Shown: piece by piece, positions 9,901-19,119 of the stretch
Layout of the letters: every line of letters starts with the position of its first letter
Position numbering within the stretch: the first letter of the stretch is position 1
NCBI GenBank assembly: GCA_029561455.1
Contig: JAKQIY010000057.1
Coordinates: 124,001-188,000, forward strand
DNA: 64,000 nt
Source: a bacterium
GTDB taxonomy: Bacteria; Zhuqueibacterota; Zhuqueibacteria; Residuimicrobiales; Krinioviventaceae
Reading direction: 5' to 3'
Position numbers and translations under genes: made by a program
Notes under the pieces: generated by a model
Seen by the model: only the letters and a program-made list of their open reading frames with translations
Database searches by the model: none
Told to the model about the DNA's origin: nothing

Positions 9901-10116
9901 ATGCTCAAACTACCACAATAAAAACAATTAAAGAGTTATAATCAGCATTGTGCTTTAACCTTTTATATTTATAATTTTCTGCACCTTTCTCCCCCCGCTA
10001 CGGTACAGGCAATACGTGCTTTACTTGATCACCTTTCTGACGCCAATGTTATAATTTACACCAAAAAGAAGACGGAAACTGAGGAAGCAGAAAAAGTAAA
10101 AGTAGGTAAAGGATAA
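9901..10116 (+). pseudogene. Decayed small ORF with in-frame TAA at codon 7
   Basis: A textbook ribosome site (AAGGAGGG) precedes ATG 9901, but the frame stops after six codons (MLKLPQ, TAA at 9919-9921). The same frame then stays open to TAA 10114-10116 and reads like real protein ('PPATVQAIRALLDHLSDANV' followed by a Lys/Glu-rich tail). This fits a small gene broken by a nonsense mutation, or a leader peptide followed by a chance open frame. A similarly broken ORF at 47035-47196 shares the peptide LKSYN in the same frame, and both lie about 260 nt before a gene for a sorting-tail protein. No family recognised. Confidence 0.35.
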
Positions 10117-10166
10117 TATACTTTATTACCAATTACAATGAGTACTAGAATTTTAGGGCGAAAACT

Positions 10167-12539
10167 ATGAAAAGACAACTTGGTTCTCGTTTTGCAGGTT
10201 TATTGTTTATAGCAATATTTAATATGGCTTGTACAAACGCACTGGGCGTTACCCTGGTTGATTATGGCGCTTCTGCTGCATCTACCACTTTTGGGTTAAC
10301 GGGTTGGAATACCGTGATAAAAAGTACTAACATTGGCTATACTTCTCTGGGAAACGGTGGATTACTCTTAACCACCGAAGCTGAAGAATATAACGAATAT
10401 AGAGGCATCAGCGGTGTCGCCAGGGCGTTTACAGTCGTGGAAAGAATCGTTGTTACCTGGTATAATAATTCGGATGAATCAGTTCGATTTACATCAAGAA
10501 TTAGTTTTACCGATAACAATGAGCCGGATCCTGAAGCAGTAAATAATAAATGGTATACAATGCGGAGTTACAACGACTACCGGGAGACCTATACGGAAAT
10601 AAATTCCTACTCAACCGGTAGAACCGTATTTAATATTACCGATTCGGGAGTACATAAAACGAATGCCTCTTATTCGCTCGTTAACATTAACCTGGCAATA
10701 GAGTGGGGTTCTACATATCAAAAACAGTTTTTAATTTGCGAAAAGATCGAGTTATTGAGCGACGCCGATATAATTGCCCCGGCCCAGCCGACAGGTCTTG
10801 CCGCCAATGTGCTATCAGATTCAAAAATACACCTTGCCTGGAATCAACCGACCGATAATGTCCAAACTGTAGAATATCTTATCTATATGAATGGCGCAAT
10901 TGAGGGTTATTCCCGTACCAGCGATCACACCTGCGTACTTCTTGAACCGGGTAGCAATTACACTTTTGCGGTATCAGCGCTCGATGCTGCCGGCAATGAA
11001 AGCATTCAATCTGCTTCTGTCCAGGCGGCTACCCAGGAGTTTAAAGGCCCTCATAGTGTAATCAACCCGTCAGGATTTGAATACCTCGGTGCCATAGCTT
11101 TGCCGGAAGATTTTAGCTGGGGCGGAGAAGCGATTGCCTATAATTGTGATGGAGGACAAACCGGCAGCTTGTTTGTTACCAACGTTAATCAGTATGAAAA
11201 TGGCCTGGTAGGAGAAGTTATTCTTCCGGAGCCGGTCATTTCAACACAGAAAAATGTAGATGATTTAAATGTAGCGGCAATGCTTCATCAACCTGTAAAC
11301 ATCAGACCGGCAAATATTAATAGCTGGGATTTTGTAGATATATGGAGAACCGGGTTGGAATATATTCCTGAGGAAGGGAGACTGTACAGCTCATGGAGTA
11401 TACACTATACCGTCACCGAAGGGAAAAATGCCTCGATCAGTTGCTGCAATGCCGCCGACCTATCGGCTGGTACCAAATATGGCGCCTGGTATGTCGGTAA
11501 TGCCGGCGAGCCGCCGCTCGACGCCATGATGAACGACTGGCTGTTCTCCCTACCCAAATCATGGGCCGACGCGCATTGCTCCGGCAGAAACATCGTTACG
11601 GGTCGATGCCGGGACGGCGGCTTAAGTGGACTGGGGCCAACCCTGTACGCTATTGCACCGGTCGGAGCAACTCCGCCGGCAGCGAATAGCGAATTGGCAT
11701 TTACGACTCTGCTTGAATATGGTCCGGGTACGGCAACAGACAATTATCACTTTCCCAACTCTATCGATGGTTATAAACTGAATGATGACTGGCGGGAAGC
11801 AATATGGCTAAATGCAGGAACTCAAACTGCGGTAGCCATTGCCGGGAAAAAGGGCTTGGGACATAACTGGTATGGGTACAATGGCGAATGGATGCAGTTT
11901 AATTGGGTCATTGCCGATGTGCCGCATCCCGAAGCCGAGTTTTATACTACAGATCCAAACGGCAAGGGTTGGCGGTCGCATAATTATCAACCCATGATCC
12001 TGTTTTTCGATCCCACCGACCTGGCCAAGGTGGGCGACGGCTTGATGAATGCCTGGGAACCACAGCCTTATGCAGCGTTACGAATTCCGAAAAATTTATT
12101 TTTTGGTTCTTTTGCAGAGATATTTTCCGCAGCTTTCGATTTTGAAAAAAGCATATTGTATATTGCTGAAATGGTAGCGGAATTAGATGGAAGAATTGTA
12201 CTGCACGCCTGGAAGGTTAATCCGGTAACGACTTTTATAGGTTCACAAGAACATAATCCGGGCGAATTCACTCTTTATCAGAACTATCCAAATCCGTTCA
12301 ATTCGGAAACGTTAATCCAATATCGCTTATCATCGCCAAGCCAGATTTCGCTTATTGTTTACAACTCTGCCGGACAGCAAGTCCGAAAACTTTTATCAAG
12401 CCGTGAAAATACCGGATTACATCATATTCAATGGGATGGGAAAGACAATGCAGGTAATGATGTGCCTTCAGGCTTGTATTTCTCTAGTTTGCGAACTGAT
12501 AAATTTGAACAAACTCAAAAAATGCTGTTACTAAAATAA
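10167..12539 (+). CDS. Large secreted protein of unknown function with FN3 domain and C-terminal sorting domain
   Basis: 790 aa. An N-terminal hydrophobic signal (about 1-26) is followed by a beta-rich region (27-205) that may be carbohydrate-binding. A fibronectin type III domain lies at about 208-292 ('PTGLAANVLSDSKIHLAWNQ'). The ~400-residue core (about 300-700) I do not recognise. It is rich in Trp, Tyr and Gly and contains paired cysteines ('SISCCNAADLS') and Trp-rich stretches suggestive of a propeller or carbohydrate-active fold. The last ~85 residues ('YQNYPNPFNSETLI' ... 'QKMLLLK') are the Por-secretion-type tail. The ribosome site is weak. It stands alone between a broken ORF and a tRNA gene. 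No enzymatic claim is made. Confidence 0.7.
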   Translation: MKRQLGSRFAGLLFIAIFNMACTNALGVTLVDYGASAASTTFGLTGWNTVIKSTNIGYTSLGNGGLLLTTEAEEYNEYRGISGVARAFTVVERIVVTWYNNSDESVRFTSRISFTDNNEPDPEAVNNKWYTMRSYNDYRETYTEINSYSTGRTVFNITDSGVHKTNASYSLVNINLAIEWGSTYQKQFLICEKIELLSDADIIAPAQPTGLAANVLSDSKIHLAWNQPTDNVQTVEYLIYMNGAIEGYSRTSDHTCVLLEPGSNYTFAVSALDAAGNESIQSASVQAATQEFKGPHSVINPSGFEYLGAIALPEDFSWGGEAIAYNCDGGQTGSLFVTNVNQYENGLVGEVILPEPVISTQKNVDDLNVAAMLHQPVNIRPANINSWDFVDIWRTGLEYIPEEGRLYSSWSIHYTVTEGKNASISCCNAADLSAGTKYGAWYVGNAGEPPLDAMMNDWLFSLPKSWADAHCSGRNIVTGRCRDGGLSGLGPTLYAIAPVGATPPAANSELAFTTLLEYGPGTATDNYHFPNSIDGYKLNDDWREAIWLNAGTQTAVAIAGKKGLGHNWYGYNGEWMQFNWVIADVPHPEAEFYTTDPNGKGWRSHNYQPMILFFDPTDLAKVGDGLMNAWEPQPYAALRIPKNLFFGSFAEIFSAAFDFEKSILYIAEMVAELDGRIVLHAWKVNPVTTFIGSQEHNPGEFTLYQNYPNPFNSETLIQYRLSSPSQISLIVYNSAGQQVRKLLSSRENTGLHHIQWDGKDNAGNDVPSGLYFSSLRTDKFEQTQKMLLLK

Positions 12540-12597
12540 GGAAAAATTTATATTCGGAACTCCAGGAAAAGAAATTTCGTTACGTTGCCCCTGCTAT

Positions 12598-12628
12598 AAA
12601 AAAACAAGCCCCTTTACTTGGGGCTTGA
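12598..12628 (-). terminator. Rho-independent terminator of tRNA-Arg
   Basis: Perfect 8-bp stem (CAAGCCCC / GGGGCTTG) with a 7-nt loop. On the minus strand it is followed by seven T residues, immediately beyond the tRNA 3' end. Confidence 0.85.
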
Positions 12629-12632
12629 TCAG

Positions 12633-12706
12633 TACGCCCGCCGGGATTTGAACCCGGAACCTTTGGCTCCGGAGGCCAATGCTCTATCCAGTTGAGCTAC
12701 GGGCGC
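12633..12706 (-). tRNA. tRNA-Arg (anticodon CCG)
   Basis: 74-nt cloverleaf on the minus strand. The acceptor stem is GCGCCCG with CGGGCGT (G1-U72 wobble). The D-arm starts GCTC, the anticodon stem is TTGGC/GCCAA with loop CTCCGGA (anticodon CCG, reads CGG), and the T-arm is CCGGG-TTCAAAT-CCCGG. The discriminator is A and the CCA end is not encoded. It has its own promoter and terminator. Confidence 0.95.
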
Positions 12707-12716
12707 ATAACCAGAT

Positions 12717-12745
12717 AATATAACATTTTATCTTTTAATATGCAA
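12717..12745 (-). promoter_or_regulatory. Sigma-70-type promoter of tRNA-Arg
   Basis: On the minus strand, TTGCAT (12745-12740) is followed by 17 nt and then TATATT (12722-12717), ending 10 nt before the tRNA 5' base. Spacing and sequence fit a housekeeping promoter. Confidence 0.65.
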
Positions 12746-13085
12746 GAATTTTAGTCTGATGTATATGAACAAGAGTTCTTTCATCAAAAAAGCAGCTGAA
12801 TATTTTTATCCTGCTGCTCCTTTTACTTTTCTTTTTTGTAAAAAATTGTATACAAGCGGAACCCGGCAAATTTAATAGCGTTATTATATATATCCACATG
12901 AAATTATAATCTTTGCATTACACTATGAATTTTGATTTATTAACAAGAAAAACTGACTTGCTTCTTGAATTGCTTATTAAGTTATATAACAATTTGTCCG
13001 ATTATCATACCTAGATATAATTGAAATTTTAAATCTCCTGAAAATGTTAGAATAATATTATTTCATTAAATTTCGGATAATTATA
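12746..13085. other. AT-rich intergenic region
   Basis: No ORF, repeat or hairpin of note between the tRNA promoter and the small ORF at 13086. Confidence 0.4.
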
Positions 13086-13277
13086 ATGAAACCAATTACC
13101 AGAGAACAAGCCGATCACCTGGTTAAAATTCATACTGTGCAAAATACCGCAGTCAAACAAACCGGTAAAGGTTTGCAAATTCTCATCACCCTCGCAAACA
13201 ACAATAATATCACTGTTGTCTACAATTCCTCCGACCACAAGGAATTATATTATATTACAGAGGAAGCAAATGCCTGA
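13086..13277 (+). CDS. Small hypothetical protein (63 aa)
   Basis: 63 aa, soluble, mixed charge, with alternating hydrophobic residues ('GLQILITLANNNNITVVYNS') that would suit a small alpha+beta fold. No clear ribosome site precedes the ATG, and an open frame exists on the other strand (13047-13238). The composition of this frame is more protein-like and a bidirectional hairpin terminator follows at 13421. Not recognised as any family; it may be real but is not certain. Confidence 0.45.
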   Translation: MKPITREQADHLVKIHTVQNTAVKQTGKGLQILITLANNNNITVVYNSSDHKELYYITEEANA

Positions 13278-13420
13278 TGTAGAATGACCATGTTACCATA
13301 ATAAATTATTTTGTTTACCCCCCCGGCTTTCCTTCTCTTTAATCACTAAACTATCAACTTAAAAAAAATACATTAACGTTCAAATATGTTCTAAATTGAC
13401 AATTGTAATGTAAATACAAT

Positions 13421-13463
13421 AAAAGCGCCTGATATTGATAAAGATTATCAATCAGGCGCTTTT
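13421..13463. terminator. Bidirectional terminator hairpin
   Basis: Perfect 13-nt arms (AAAAGCGCCTGAT / ATCAGGCGCTTTT) with further pairing inside, flanked by A-run and T-run on either side. It lies between the convergent small ORF (+) and the GH42 gene (-), so it can serve both. Confidence 0.8.
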
Positions 13464-13505
13464 ACATTGGTGTTAATCCTGTGATGCTTTCTGAACAGAT
13501 ACTAT

Positions 13506-15590
13506 TTAATCCGCCAGGATTATTGCCACATCCCAGGGTTTCAGCGTTATGCTTGAATTTTTTTCGATCCGGGTCTGCTGCAACAATTCCTTTCCTTCCG
13601 TGTATGGGTAAGTAAAAGTATTCTCCCTGTCCGTAAAATTGAAATAATAACGCAGAGTTTTACCCTGAGCATTGACGCCTTTTTTCACAATAATTCCCAG
13701 CGGCAAATCCTGATCGGGCCCGGTGAGGTTAGCCGAAGCAAGTATGTCTTTCATTACTGCCCGCTGCAATTCATCGGCAAGCAGTGCGCCCTGGTAATAG
13801 ACTACACCCTTGCCATAATTATTGCGTGTTATCGCCGGGAATTGGCCCAAAAATGGGTGGTCGTAATAGGCAAGAGGCTGCGCCGTTTCCGCTATCAACA
13901 ATTCAGCCCATACGGAAACTCTATTCTTGTCGCCAAGCTGCCAGGGATCACCTTGCAACGGCAATGGCTCACGCAGTGTAGAAAACTCCTGGTAAGAAAT
14001 ACCGGCAGCCTTGCGCAAAGGCCCCGGCGCCATTTCCCACCGGACTGTGGAATATTCATTACAGAAACCGCTTTTAAAAGATAACAGCAGCCGTCCGCCT
14101 TTATCAACAAAGGCAGTTAATTTATTTAGTACTTCATCTGAGGCAATATACAGCGGTGGTACAAGGATCAGGTCATAATCCGAAAAATTATCGCTTTGTG
14201 GATAAACAATATCGGTTTCCACATTCAATTGGTACAAAACGCTATAAAATTGCCGCATAATAGTTTGATAATCCACCTGGCGGTCGAAGGGCATATATTT
14301 CAGGCCATGATACGAATCCAGGCTGAATAAAATTGCCACTTTATTGGTCTTTTTCAGGTTCACCAGGTTTGCGCCGATGCGCTGTAATTCAGCGCCGGTA
14401 CGACTCATTTCCCGGTATATCCGGTTGGGCTGTAAATCGTGGGACAACACCCCTTTCCAATACGTTTCCTGACCATAATGCAGCGAGTGCCAGTGCCAAT
14501 ATAATACACAATTGGCGCCGCTGGCCAGATGCGTATAGACGTTCTGCCTTAACTGACCATCGTAAGGCGGAAACTGGCCATCCGAACTCCAGCCGATGGT
14601 TTGGGCATTGGTTTCGGTCACCAGGTAATTATTGCGCTTCAGGGAACGGTTAATATCACCGGACCAGGCAATGTCCTCACCGTTCTGTCCATCCTGCACA
14701 GGTGTATAGGGATTGACCGCAACCACATCGAGCGTTTGGGCAATGTCGTACTGGTTAACATCGGTGCGTAAACCGCCGACAAAATTATGGCAAATGAATT
14801 GGTCGGGACGCTTGTATTCTCTGACAATACCTGCCTGCCAGGCAAGAAAATCAGTAGTTATTTTATGCTGAAAGCGTTCCCAATCCAGTTTGTAGCCGGG
14901 ATTGACCATCCCGTCGCGTGGAGCTAGTTCTGCAAAGCTATTTATGGTTTGCCCCCAGTAATTCAATCCCCATATTTGATTGATTTTCTCTACTGTCCCG
15001 TATTTTTCTTTCAGGTAATCTAAAAAATTAAGATAATTATCACGGCCATTAAAGCCGGTATGAGTTTCGTTATCTACCTGGTAACCGATAATTGCCGGGT
15101 GGTCTTTGTAATGATTAACAATTTGCCGGATAACCCGCTCACAATAGAACCGGAAAGCCGGATTGCTTAGATTCGCTTCCTGGCGCATACCATAAGGCGT
15201 CGGTTCTCCATTCACAGATAATTTACGATAGATTTCGGGGTGTTTGTGATACATCCAGGGCGGCACTGAATAGGTAGGGGTACCCAGGATTACCTTTATC
15301 CCAGCCTTGTGCAGCCGGTCGATCACCCGATCCATCCAGGCAAACTCGAATTCTCCGTCACGGGGTTCCCAAAGACTCCAGGTTGATTCCCCCAAACGAA
15401 CCACCGTAATCCCGGCCTTTTGCATTAACTGCACGTCCTGTTCCAGGCGTTCATAAGGCATATACTCATGATAATAAGAGGCGCCATACAGAATAGTATT
15501 TAAATTATAATTTTCACCGGCATGGCTGCTCCAAACCCCGATTCCGAGAATCAGTGCAATAATAGCAATACTATGTTTATTTAAAATCAT
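13506..15590 (-). CDS. Exported GH42 beta-galactosidase
   Basis: 694 aa with signal peptide (about 1-24, cut after SSHA) and GGAG ribosome site. Residues about 30-395 form the GH42 TIM barrel. The acid/base is Glu175 in 'QVDNE' and the likely nucleophile is Glu326 in 'YLVTETNAQ'. A glutamine-amidotransferase-like trimerisation domain follows (about 410-610), then a small C-terminal beta domain. It should release terminal beta-galactose (some GH42 members also accept alpha-L-arabinosides). The signal peptide is notable, because many GH42 enzymes are cytoplasmic, and places this one in the periplasm or outside. It is the second gene of an operon, 26 nt after the GH97 gene. Family assignment is firm; exact glycoside preference is not. 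Confidence 0.92.
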   Translation of the reverse strand: MILNKHSIAIIALILGIGVWSSHAGENYNLNTILYGASYYHEYMPYERLEQDVQLMQKAGITVVRLGESTWSLWEPRDGEFEFAWMDRVIDRLHKAGIKVILGTPTYSVPPWMYHKHPEIYRKLSVNGEPTPYGMRQEANLSNPAFRFYCERVIRQIVNHYKDHPAIIGYQVDNETHTGFNGRDNYLNFLDYLKEKYGTVEKINQIWGLNYWGQTINSFAELAPRDGMVNPGYKLDWERFQHKITTDFLAWQAGIVREYKRPDQFICHNFVGGLRTDVNQYDIAQTLDVVAVNPYTPVQDGQNGEDIAWSGDINRSLKRNNYLVTETNAQTIGWSSDGQFPPYDGQLRQNVYTHLASGANCVLYWHWHSLHYGQETYWKGVLSHDLQPNRIYREMSRTGAELQRIGANLVNLKKTNKVAILFSLDSYHGLKYMPFDRQVDYQTIMRQFYSVLYQLNVETDIVYPQSDNFSDYDLILVPPLYIASDEVLNKLTAFVDKGGRLLLSFKSGFCNEYSTVRWEMAPGPLRKAAGISYQEFSTLREPLPLQGDPWQLGDKNRVSVWAELLIAETAQPLAYYDHPFLGQFPAITRNNYGKGVVYYQGALLADELQRAVMKDILASANLTGPDQDLPLGIIVKKGVNAQGKTLRYYFNFTDRENTFTYPYTEGKELLQQTRIEKNSSITLKPWDVAIILAD

Positions 15591-15616
15591 ACATTACTCC
15601 ATGAATTATGTAGTAT

Positions 15617-17659
15617 TTATTTAACCGGTTGCAAAACGACGACATTACCGCCGGCGGGAACCATAACAGTTTTTAAAGTATCATTATTGGTAACTGTTCG
15701 GTTTTCTATTCTAACCCTATCCGGATACTCATCCGCATCCGGGGCATCGTTGTAAATGTGCGCATTATATTTACCGGCGCCAAGAAAATCCAGCGGCAGG
15801 TTCAGGGTGCGGGCGTTGGCATCGGTCATGGCGCCGATATACCAGGTATCCCCTGCTTTACGTGCAATGACAATGAATTCGCCCACCTGACCGGCCAGTA
15901 CTTTGGTTTCATCCCAGACGGTTGGTACCGTTTTCAGAAAATCAAGTCCGGCGGGACTGACGCGGTAATTATAGGGTGAGTCGCACAGCACCTGCAGGGG
16001 ACTTTCGTAAACGATCATCATGGCAAGCTGGCGGCTGCGGGTGCCCATGACAAATGGCCCGGGCTCATCACTGCCAACGATACGGAATTCTTTGATCGAT
16101 TTATGCCGGAAACCACCGGGAGTAAAATCCATCGGTCCGGCTAACATTCGGGTAAACGGTAATATCAGAGTATGTTCCGGCGTTATCCGGTCGCTCCATT
16201 TATTATATTCATTCCCCAGCACACCTTCGCGGGTAAGAAAATTGGGCCAGGTACGCTGCCAGCCGGTGGGTTTATAAGCGCCATGAAAATCTACCGTTAA
16301 ATGATGTTCCGCCGCTTTTTTTACCAGGCGGTGATAAAAATTGACCATTTCCTGGTCATCACGGTTCATAAAATCTACTTTAACTCCGGCAACACCCCAT
16401 TTTTCATACAAGGGAAATGCCTGATCCATCTCTTGCTCAGCATGGAACCAGTCCAGCCACACCAGAATTTTAACACCCTTTTGAGCGGCATATCGAACCA
16501 GACCGGGTATATCAATCTCATCAGCCGGTTTTAATATACTCACAGCGGGATTACCGGCCAGGCTAAACGGTTTAGCAGGATCAAAAGGCGCTCCGTACCA
16601 GTACCAGTCCACCAACTGGTATTCCCAGCCCATCTCTGCGGCAAAATCAATAAAATACTGCATAGATTTCTGGTCGACACCAACAGGTTTACCGAAATCC
16701 GGCGCATAACCGCCGCACCACCAACGATCCCAGGCGCACTTGCCGGCTTTAATCCATGAGGTATCTTTGATTTGGCAAGGCTCGTTCAAATTTAACACCA
16801 GGTTCGACTCGATCAAGGCGCCGGGTGTTTCGCCTAAGATAATTGTCCGCCAGGGTGAGAACCGCGGAGCGGCGCTCTTCACCAGCACATCGGGCTCATC
16901 GAGACGCGGTGCAAGCCGGGTTACCAGGGTATAGGGTTGATTGCCATCCCTGCCAAGATACATGCCGGCCCAGTCCGTGAGGTTGGCTTCGGAAATGGCT
17001 GCCCATACATCATCGGCGACCCTAATCAACAACGGGCAACCATAAACTTTTTCCGGCTGAAGCTGGTTAATAGTCATTTTAACAAACTCGGATTCCTGAG
17101 CAGAGACAAAGCCGCCATAATCAGCCGCCCATACCGTGTGGTTATCAGCAAAATGGAGCTCGCTGCGTTCATTGCTCAAACTGAAATTTTTGATTCCAGT
17201 TTGTTCCGGCAATACATAGCGAAAGGCTATACCGTCATTAAATGCCCGAAAATTCATCTGCAATTGACGTTGGGGTGGTTGGGTTTCCTGAAGCGTGACC
17301 ACCAATTCATTATAGTGATTGCGTATTCTGCCGGCCTTGCCGAAACGATATTCCCAGGTTTCATCAACAGTTTTGGTATCAGTATCTACAATTTTTAAAT
17401 CTTTTGCTAATGGCGGCATGTTTTTAAAATCCAGTCCAAAAGGTGAATCTGTTATGACCGGAAGATCTTTAAAAGTAACAGAATAATATAATCGTTGCCC
17501 GGCAGGATACGGCTCCAGTTTTTCCTTGACGTCAATAGTTATACAAATTTTCCCGTCAGGGGAAGTCACCTGCTTATTGTTTGGTATGGCCTCACAAAAT
17601 GCAGCCCCAATAGCAAAAAGAACACCTAATAGTGGAGATATATACCGATTTTTGATCAT
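15617..17659 (-). CDS. GH97 alpha-glycosidase (retaining type, probably alpha-galactosidase)
   Basis: 680 aa with signal peptide (about 1-24) and an AGAGGG ribosome site. The layout matches GH97: N-terminal beta-sandwich (about 30-290), (beta/alpha)8 barrel (about 295-560) and C-terminal beta domain. Asp429 in 'GVKVDFMNRDD' occupies the place of the nucleophile of retaining GH97 members such as BtGH97b. Inverting SusB-type enzymes lack it and use glutamates elsewhere. Glu478 and Glu484 ('TREGVLGNEYNKW') are the expected acid/base and calcium-associated positions. This favours a retaining alpha-galactosidase over an alpha-glucosidase (inference from family knowledge). It leads an operon with the GH42 gene, so the pair could strip alpha- and beta-galactosyl residues in the periplasm. 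Confidence 0.9.
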   Translation of the reverse strand: MIKNRYISPLLGVLFAIGAAFCEAIPNNKQVTSPDGKICITIDVKEKLEPYPAGQRLYYSVTFKDLPVITDSPFGLDFKNMPPLAKDLKIVDTDTKTVDETWEYRFGKAGRIRNHYNELVVTLQETQPPQRQLQMNFRAFNDGIAFRYVLPEQTGIKNFSLSNERSELHFADNHTVWAADYGGFVSAQESEFVKMTINQLQPEKVYGCPLLIRVADDVWAAISEANLTDWAGMYLGRDGNQPYTLVTRLAPRLDEPDVLVKSAAPRFSPWRTIILGETPGALIESNLVLNLNEPCQIKDTSWIKAGKCAWDRWWCGGYAPDFGKPVGVDQKSMQYFIDFAAEMGWEYQLVDWYWYGAPFDPAKPFSLAGNPAVSILKPADEIDIPGLVRYAAQKGVKILVWLDWFHAEQEMDQAFPLYEKWGVAGVKVDFMNRDDQEMVNFYHRLVKKAAEHHLTVDFHGAYKPTGWQRTWPNFLTREGVLGNEYNKWSDRITPEHTLILPFTRMLAGPMDFTPGGFRHKSIKEFRIVGSDEPGPFVMGTRSRQLAMMIVYESPLQVLCDSPYNYRVSPAGLDFLKTVPTVWDETKVLAGQVGEFIVIARKAGDTWYIGAMTDANARTLNLPLDFLGAGKYNAHIYNDAPDADEYPDRVRIENRTVTNNDTLKTVMVPAGGNVVVLQPVK

Positions 17660-17792
17660 GGCGAATCCCTCTTTTACAGTTACAGTTAAGATTAAATATG
17701 CCGTTTATAGTTGAATTAATTGACAATTTTTCAAAATGAAAATAATAAATATCCGGTTAGAAATAAAGATTTATTTTCAGGCTTTGGGTTCC

Positions 17793-17806
17793 TTGACTCA
17801 AATCAA
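17793..17806 (+). promoter_or_regulatory. FNR/Dnr-type binding site
   Basis: TTGAC-N4-ATCAA, matching 9 of 10 positions of the FNR/CRP-family consensus TTGAT-N4-ATCAA. A TTATAC -10-like element follows at 17826-17831, so the site would centre near -40, typical of class II activation. It lies about 80 nt before the start of the DUF438/hemerythrin gene. Confidence 0.55.
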
Positions 17807-17885
17807 TGCTTGTTTTCAGGAAATGTTATACCTTTTATCAGTGTTAAAAAAGTAAAATAGCTGTTAATTGATAAAGGAGATAATC

Positions 17886-19118
17886 GTGAGTGAATTGATT
17901 AATAATACTGAGGAGAGGAAAAAGCTGCTCAAGCATTTGATCCTCCAGTTACATAAAGGCGAAGCACCCGAACAGGTGCGGAGTCGATTGATTGATGTAT
18001 TACATAAAATACCCTATAACGATGTGGTACAGGTGGAACAGGAGTTGATCAAAGAAGGCTTGCCGGAAACCGAAATATTGAAATTATGCGATATCCACAC
18101 CCAGGTGCTGGATGGCCACATCGACCAGGGCGGCGCCAAGCAGATACCGGACGGTCACCCGGTGGATACCTTTAAAAAGGAAAACCGGGAACTGGTTTTT
18201 GTCGTGGAAGGATTGCAGGCGCTGTACAACAAAGCCACCACCCTGCAAGCTGCCGACGTACCGGCATATTTGTTAGAGATAAAATCCGCTTTCAATCGCC
18301 TGATGGATGTGGACAAACATTACCGCCGCAAGGAATACCTGTTGTTCCCCTACCTGGAACGCTATAATATAACCGGGCCGCCCAAAGTGATGTGGGGTAA
18401 ACACGATGAAGCGCGAGAATTATTACACGCCGCCCTGGAAGCTGCCGGTGTCGGTGAAAATATTACAGTTGAAGAACTAACAGCCGTTATTGAACTGGTA
18501 TTTAAACCCGCGTCCCAGGCGGTAGTGGATATGACCATGAAAGAGGAAGAAATTCTCTTACCCATGAGCATGGACACACTCAACGACAGCGACTGGTATG
18601 AAATTTACAAACAGACCCCGGAAATCGGTTTTTGCCTGTATGATCCGCAGGTGGAATGGCAACCGGCCGGCGTGAGCGATAAAGCAGAGACTCAAGTTGA
18701 AGGCAACAAAATTCAACTGCCCAGCGGCAGCTTTACAGTTGCCGAATTGACCGCAGTGTTAAATTCCCTGCCGGTCGACCTGACCTTTGTGGATAAACAC
18801 GATAAAGTCGCCTATTTTTCCCAGGGCACCCACCGGATATTCGACCGTAATCGCTCGATCTTGCAGCGCGACGTGAAAATGTGCCACCCCCCTGCCAGTG
18901 TGCATATAGTGGAAAAGATATTGCAGGATTTTAAAAGCGGCCGGCAAACCAGCGCCGCGTTCTGGATTCAGATGGGCGGTAAGTTCATTCATATTGAATA
19001 TTTTGCCGTCCGTGATGACCAGGGCGGCTACCTGGGCACGCTGGAAGTTTCCCAGGACTTGACCGAAAAAAGAAAGCTGGAAGGCGACCGCCGTCTATTA
19101 ACCTATGATAAGGATTAA
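17886..19118 (+). CDS. DUF438 / hemerythrin HHE / PAS protein
   Basis: 410 aa when started at GTG 17886, which has AAGGAGA six bases upstream; the longer TTG 17868 frame would include the ribosome site and is rejected. Domains in order: DUF438 (about 1-75), a hemerythrin-type four-helix bundle (about 85-215; ligands likely in 'KHYRRKE', 'GKHDEAREL' and 'MKEEEILL'), and a PAS domain (about 275-395). Hemerythrin/DUF438 proteins with neighbours like the next gene are linked to sensing or repair of nitric-oxide or oxygen damage at metal centres. The FNR/Dnr-like box upstream supports control by anaerobiosis or NO. The next gene starts 2 nt after the stop, so they form an operon. Exact reaction unknown. 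Confidence 0.85.
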   Translation: MSELINNTEERKKLLKHLILQLHKGEAPEQVRSRLIDVLHKIPYNDVVQVEQELIKEGLPETEILKLCDIHTQVLDGHIDQGGAKQIPDGHPVDTFKKENRELVFVVEGLQALYNKATTLQAADVPAYLLEIKSAFNRLMDVDKHYRRKEYLLFPYLERYNITGPPKVMWGKHDEARELLHAALEAAGVGENITVEELTAVIELVFKPASQAVVDMTMKEEEILLPMSMDTLNDSDWYEIYKQTPEIGFCLYDPQVEWQPAGVSDKAETQVEGNKIQLPSGSFTVAELTAVLNSLPVDLTFVDKHDKVAYFSQGTHRIFDRNRSILQRDVKMCHPPASVHIVEKILQDFKSGRQTSAAFWIQMGGKFIHIEYFAVRDDQGGYLGTLEVSQDLTEKRKLEGDRRLLTYDKD

Positions 19119-19119
19119 T

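Noticed and set aside
11405-11743. 112-aa minus-strand ORF inside the 790-aa protein gene
   Set aside because: Lies fully antisense to a well-supported gene, has no ribosome site and no protein-like domain pattern.
17868-17885. Start of the DUF438 gene at TTG 17868
   Set aside because: That extension would translate through the AAGGAGA ribosome site; GTG 17886 has correct spacing and matches the family's N-terminus.
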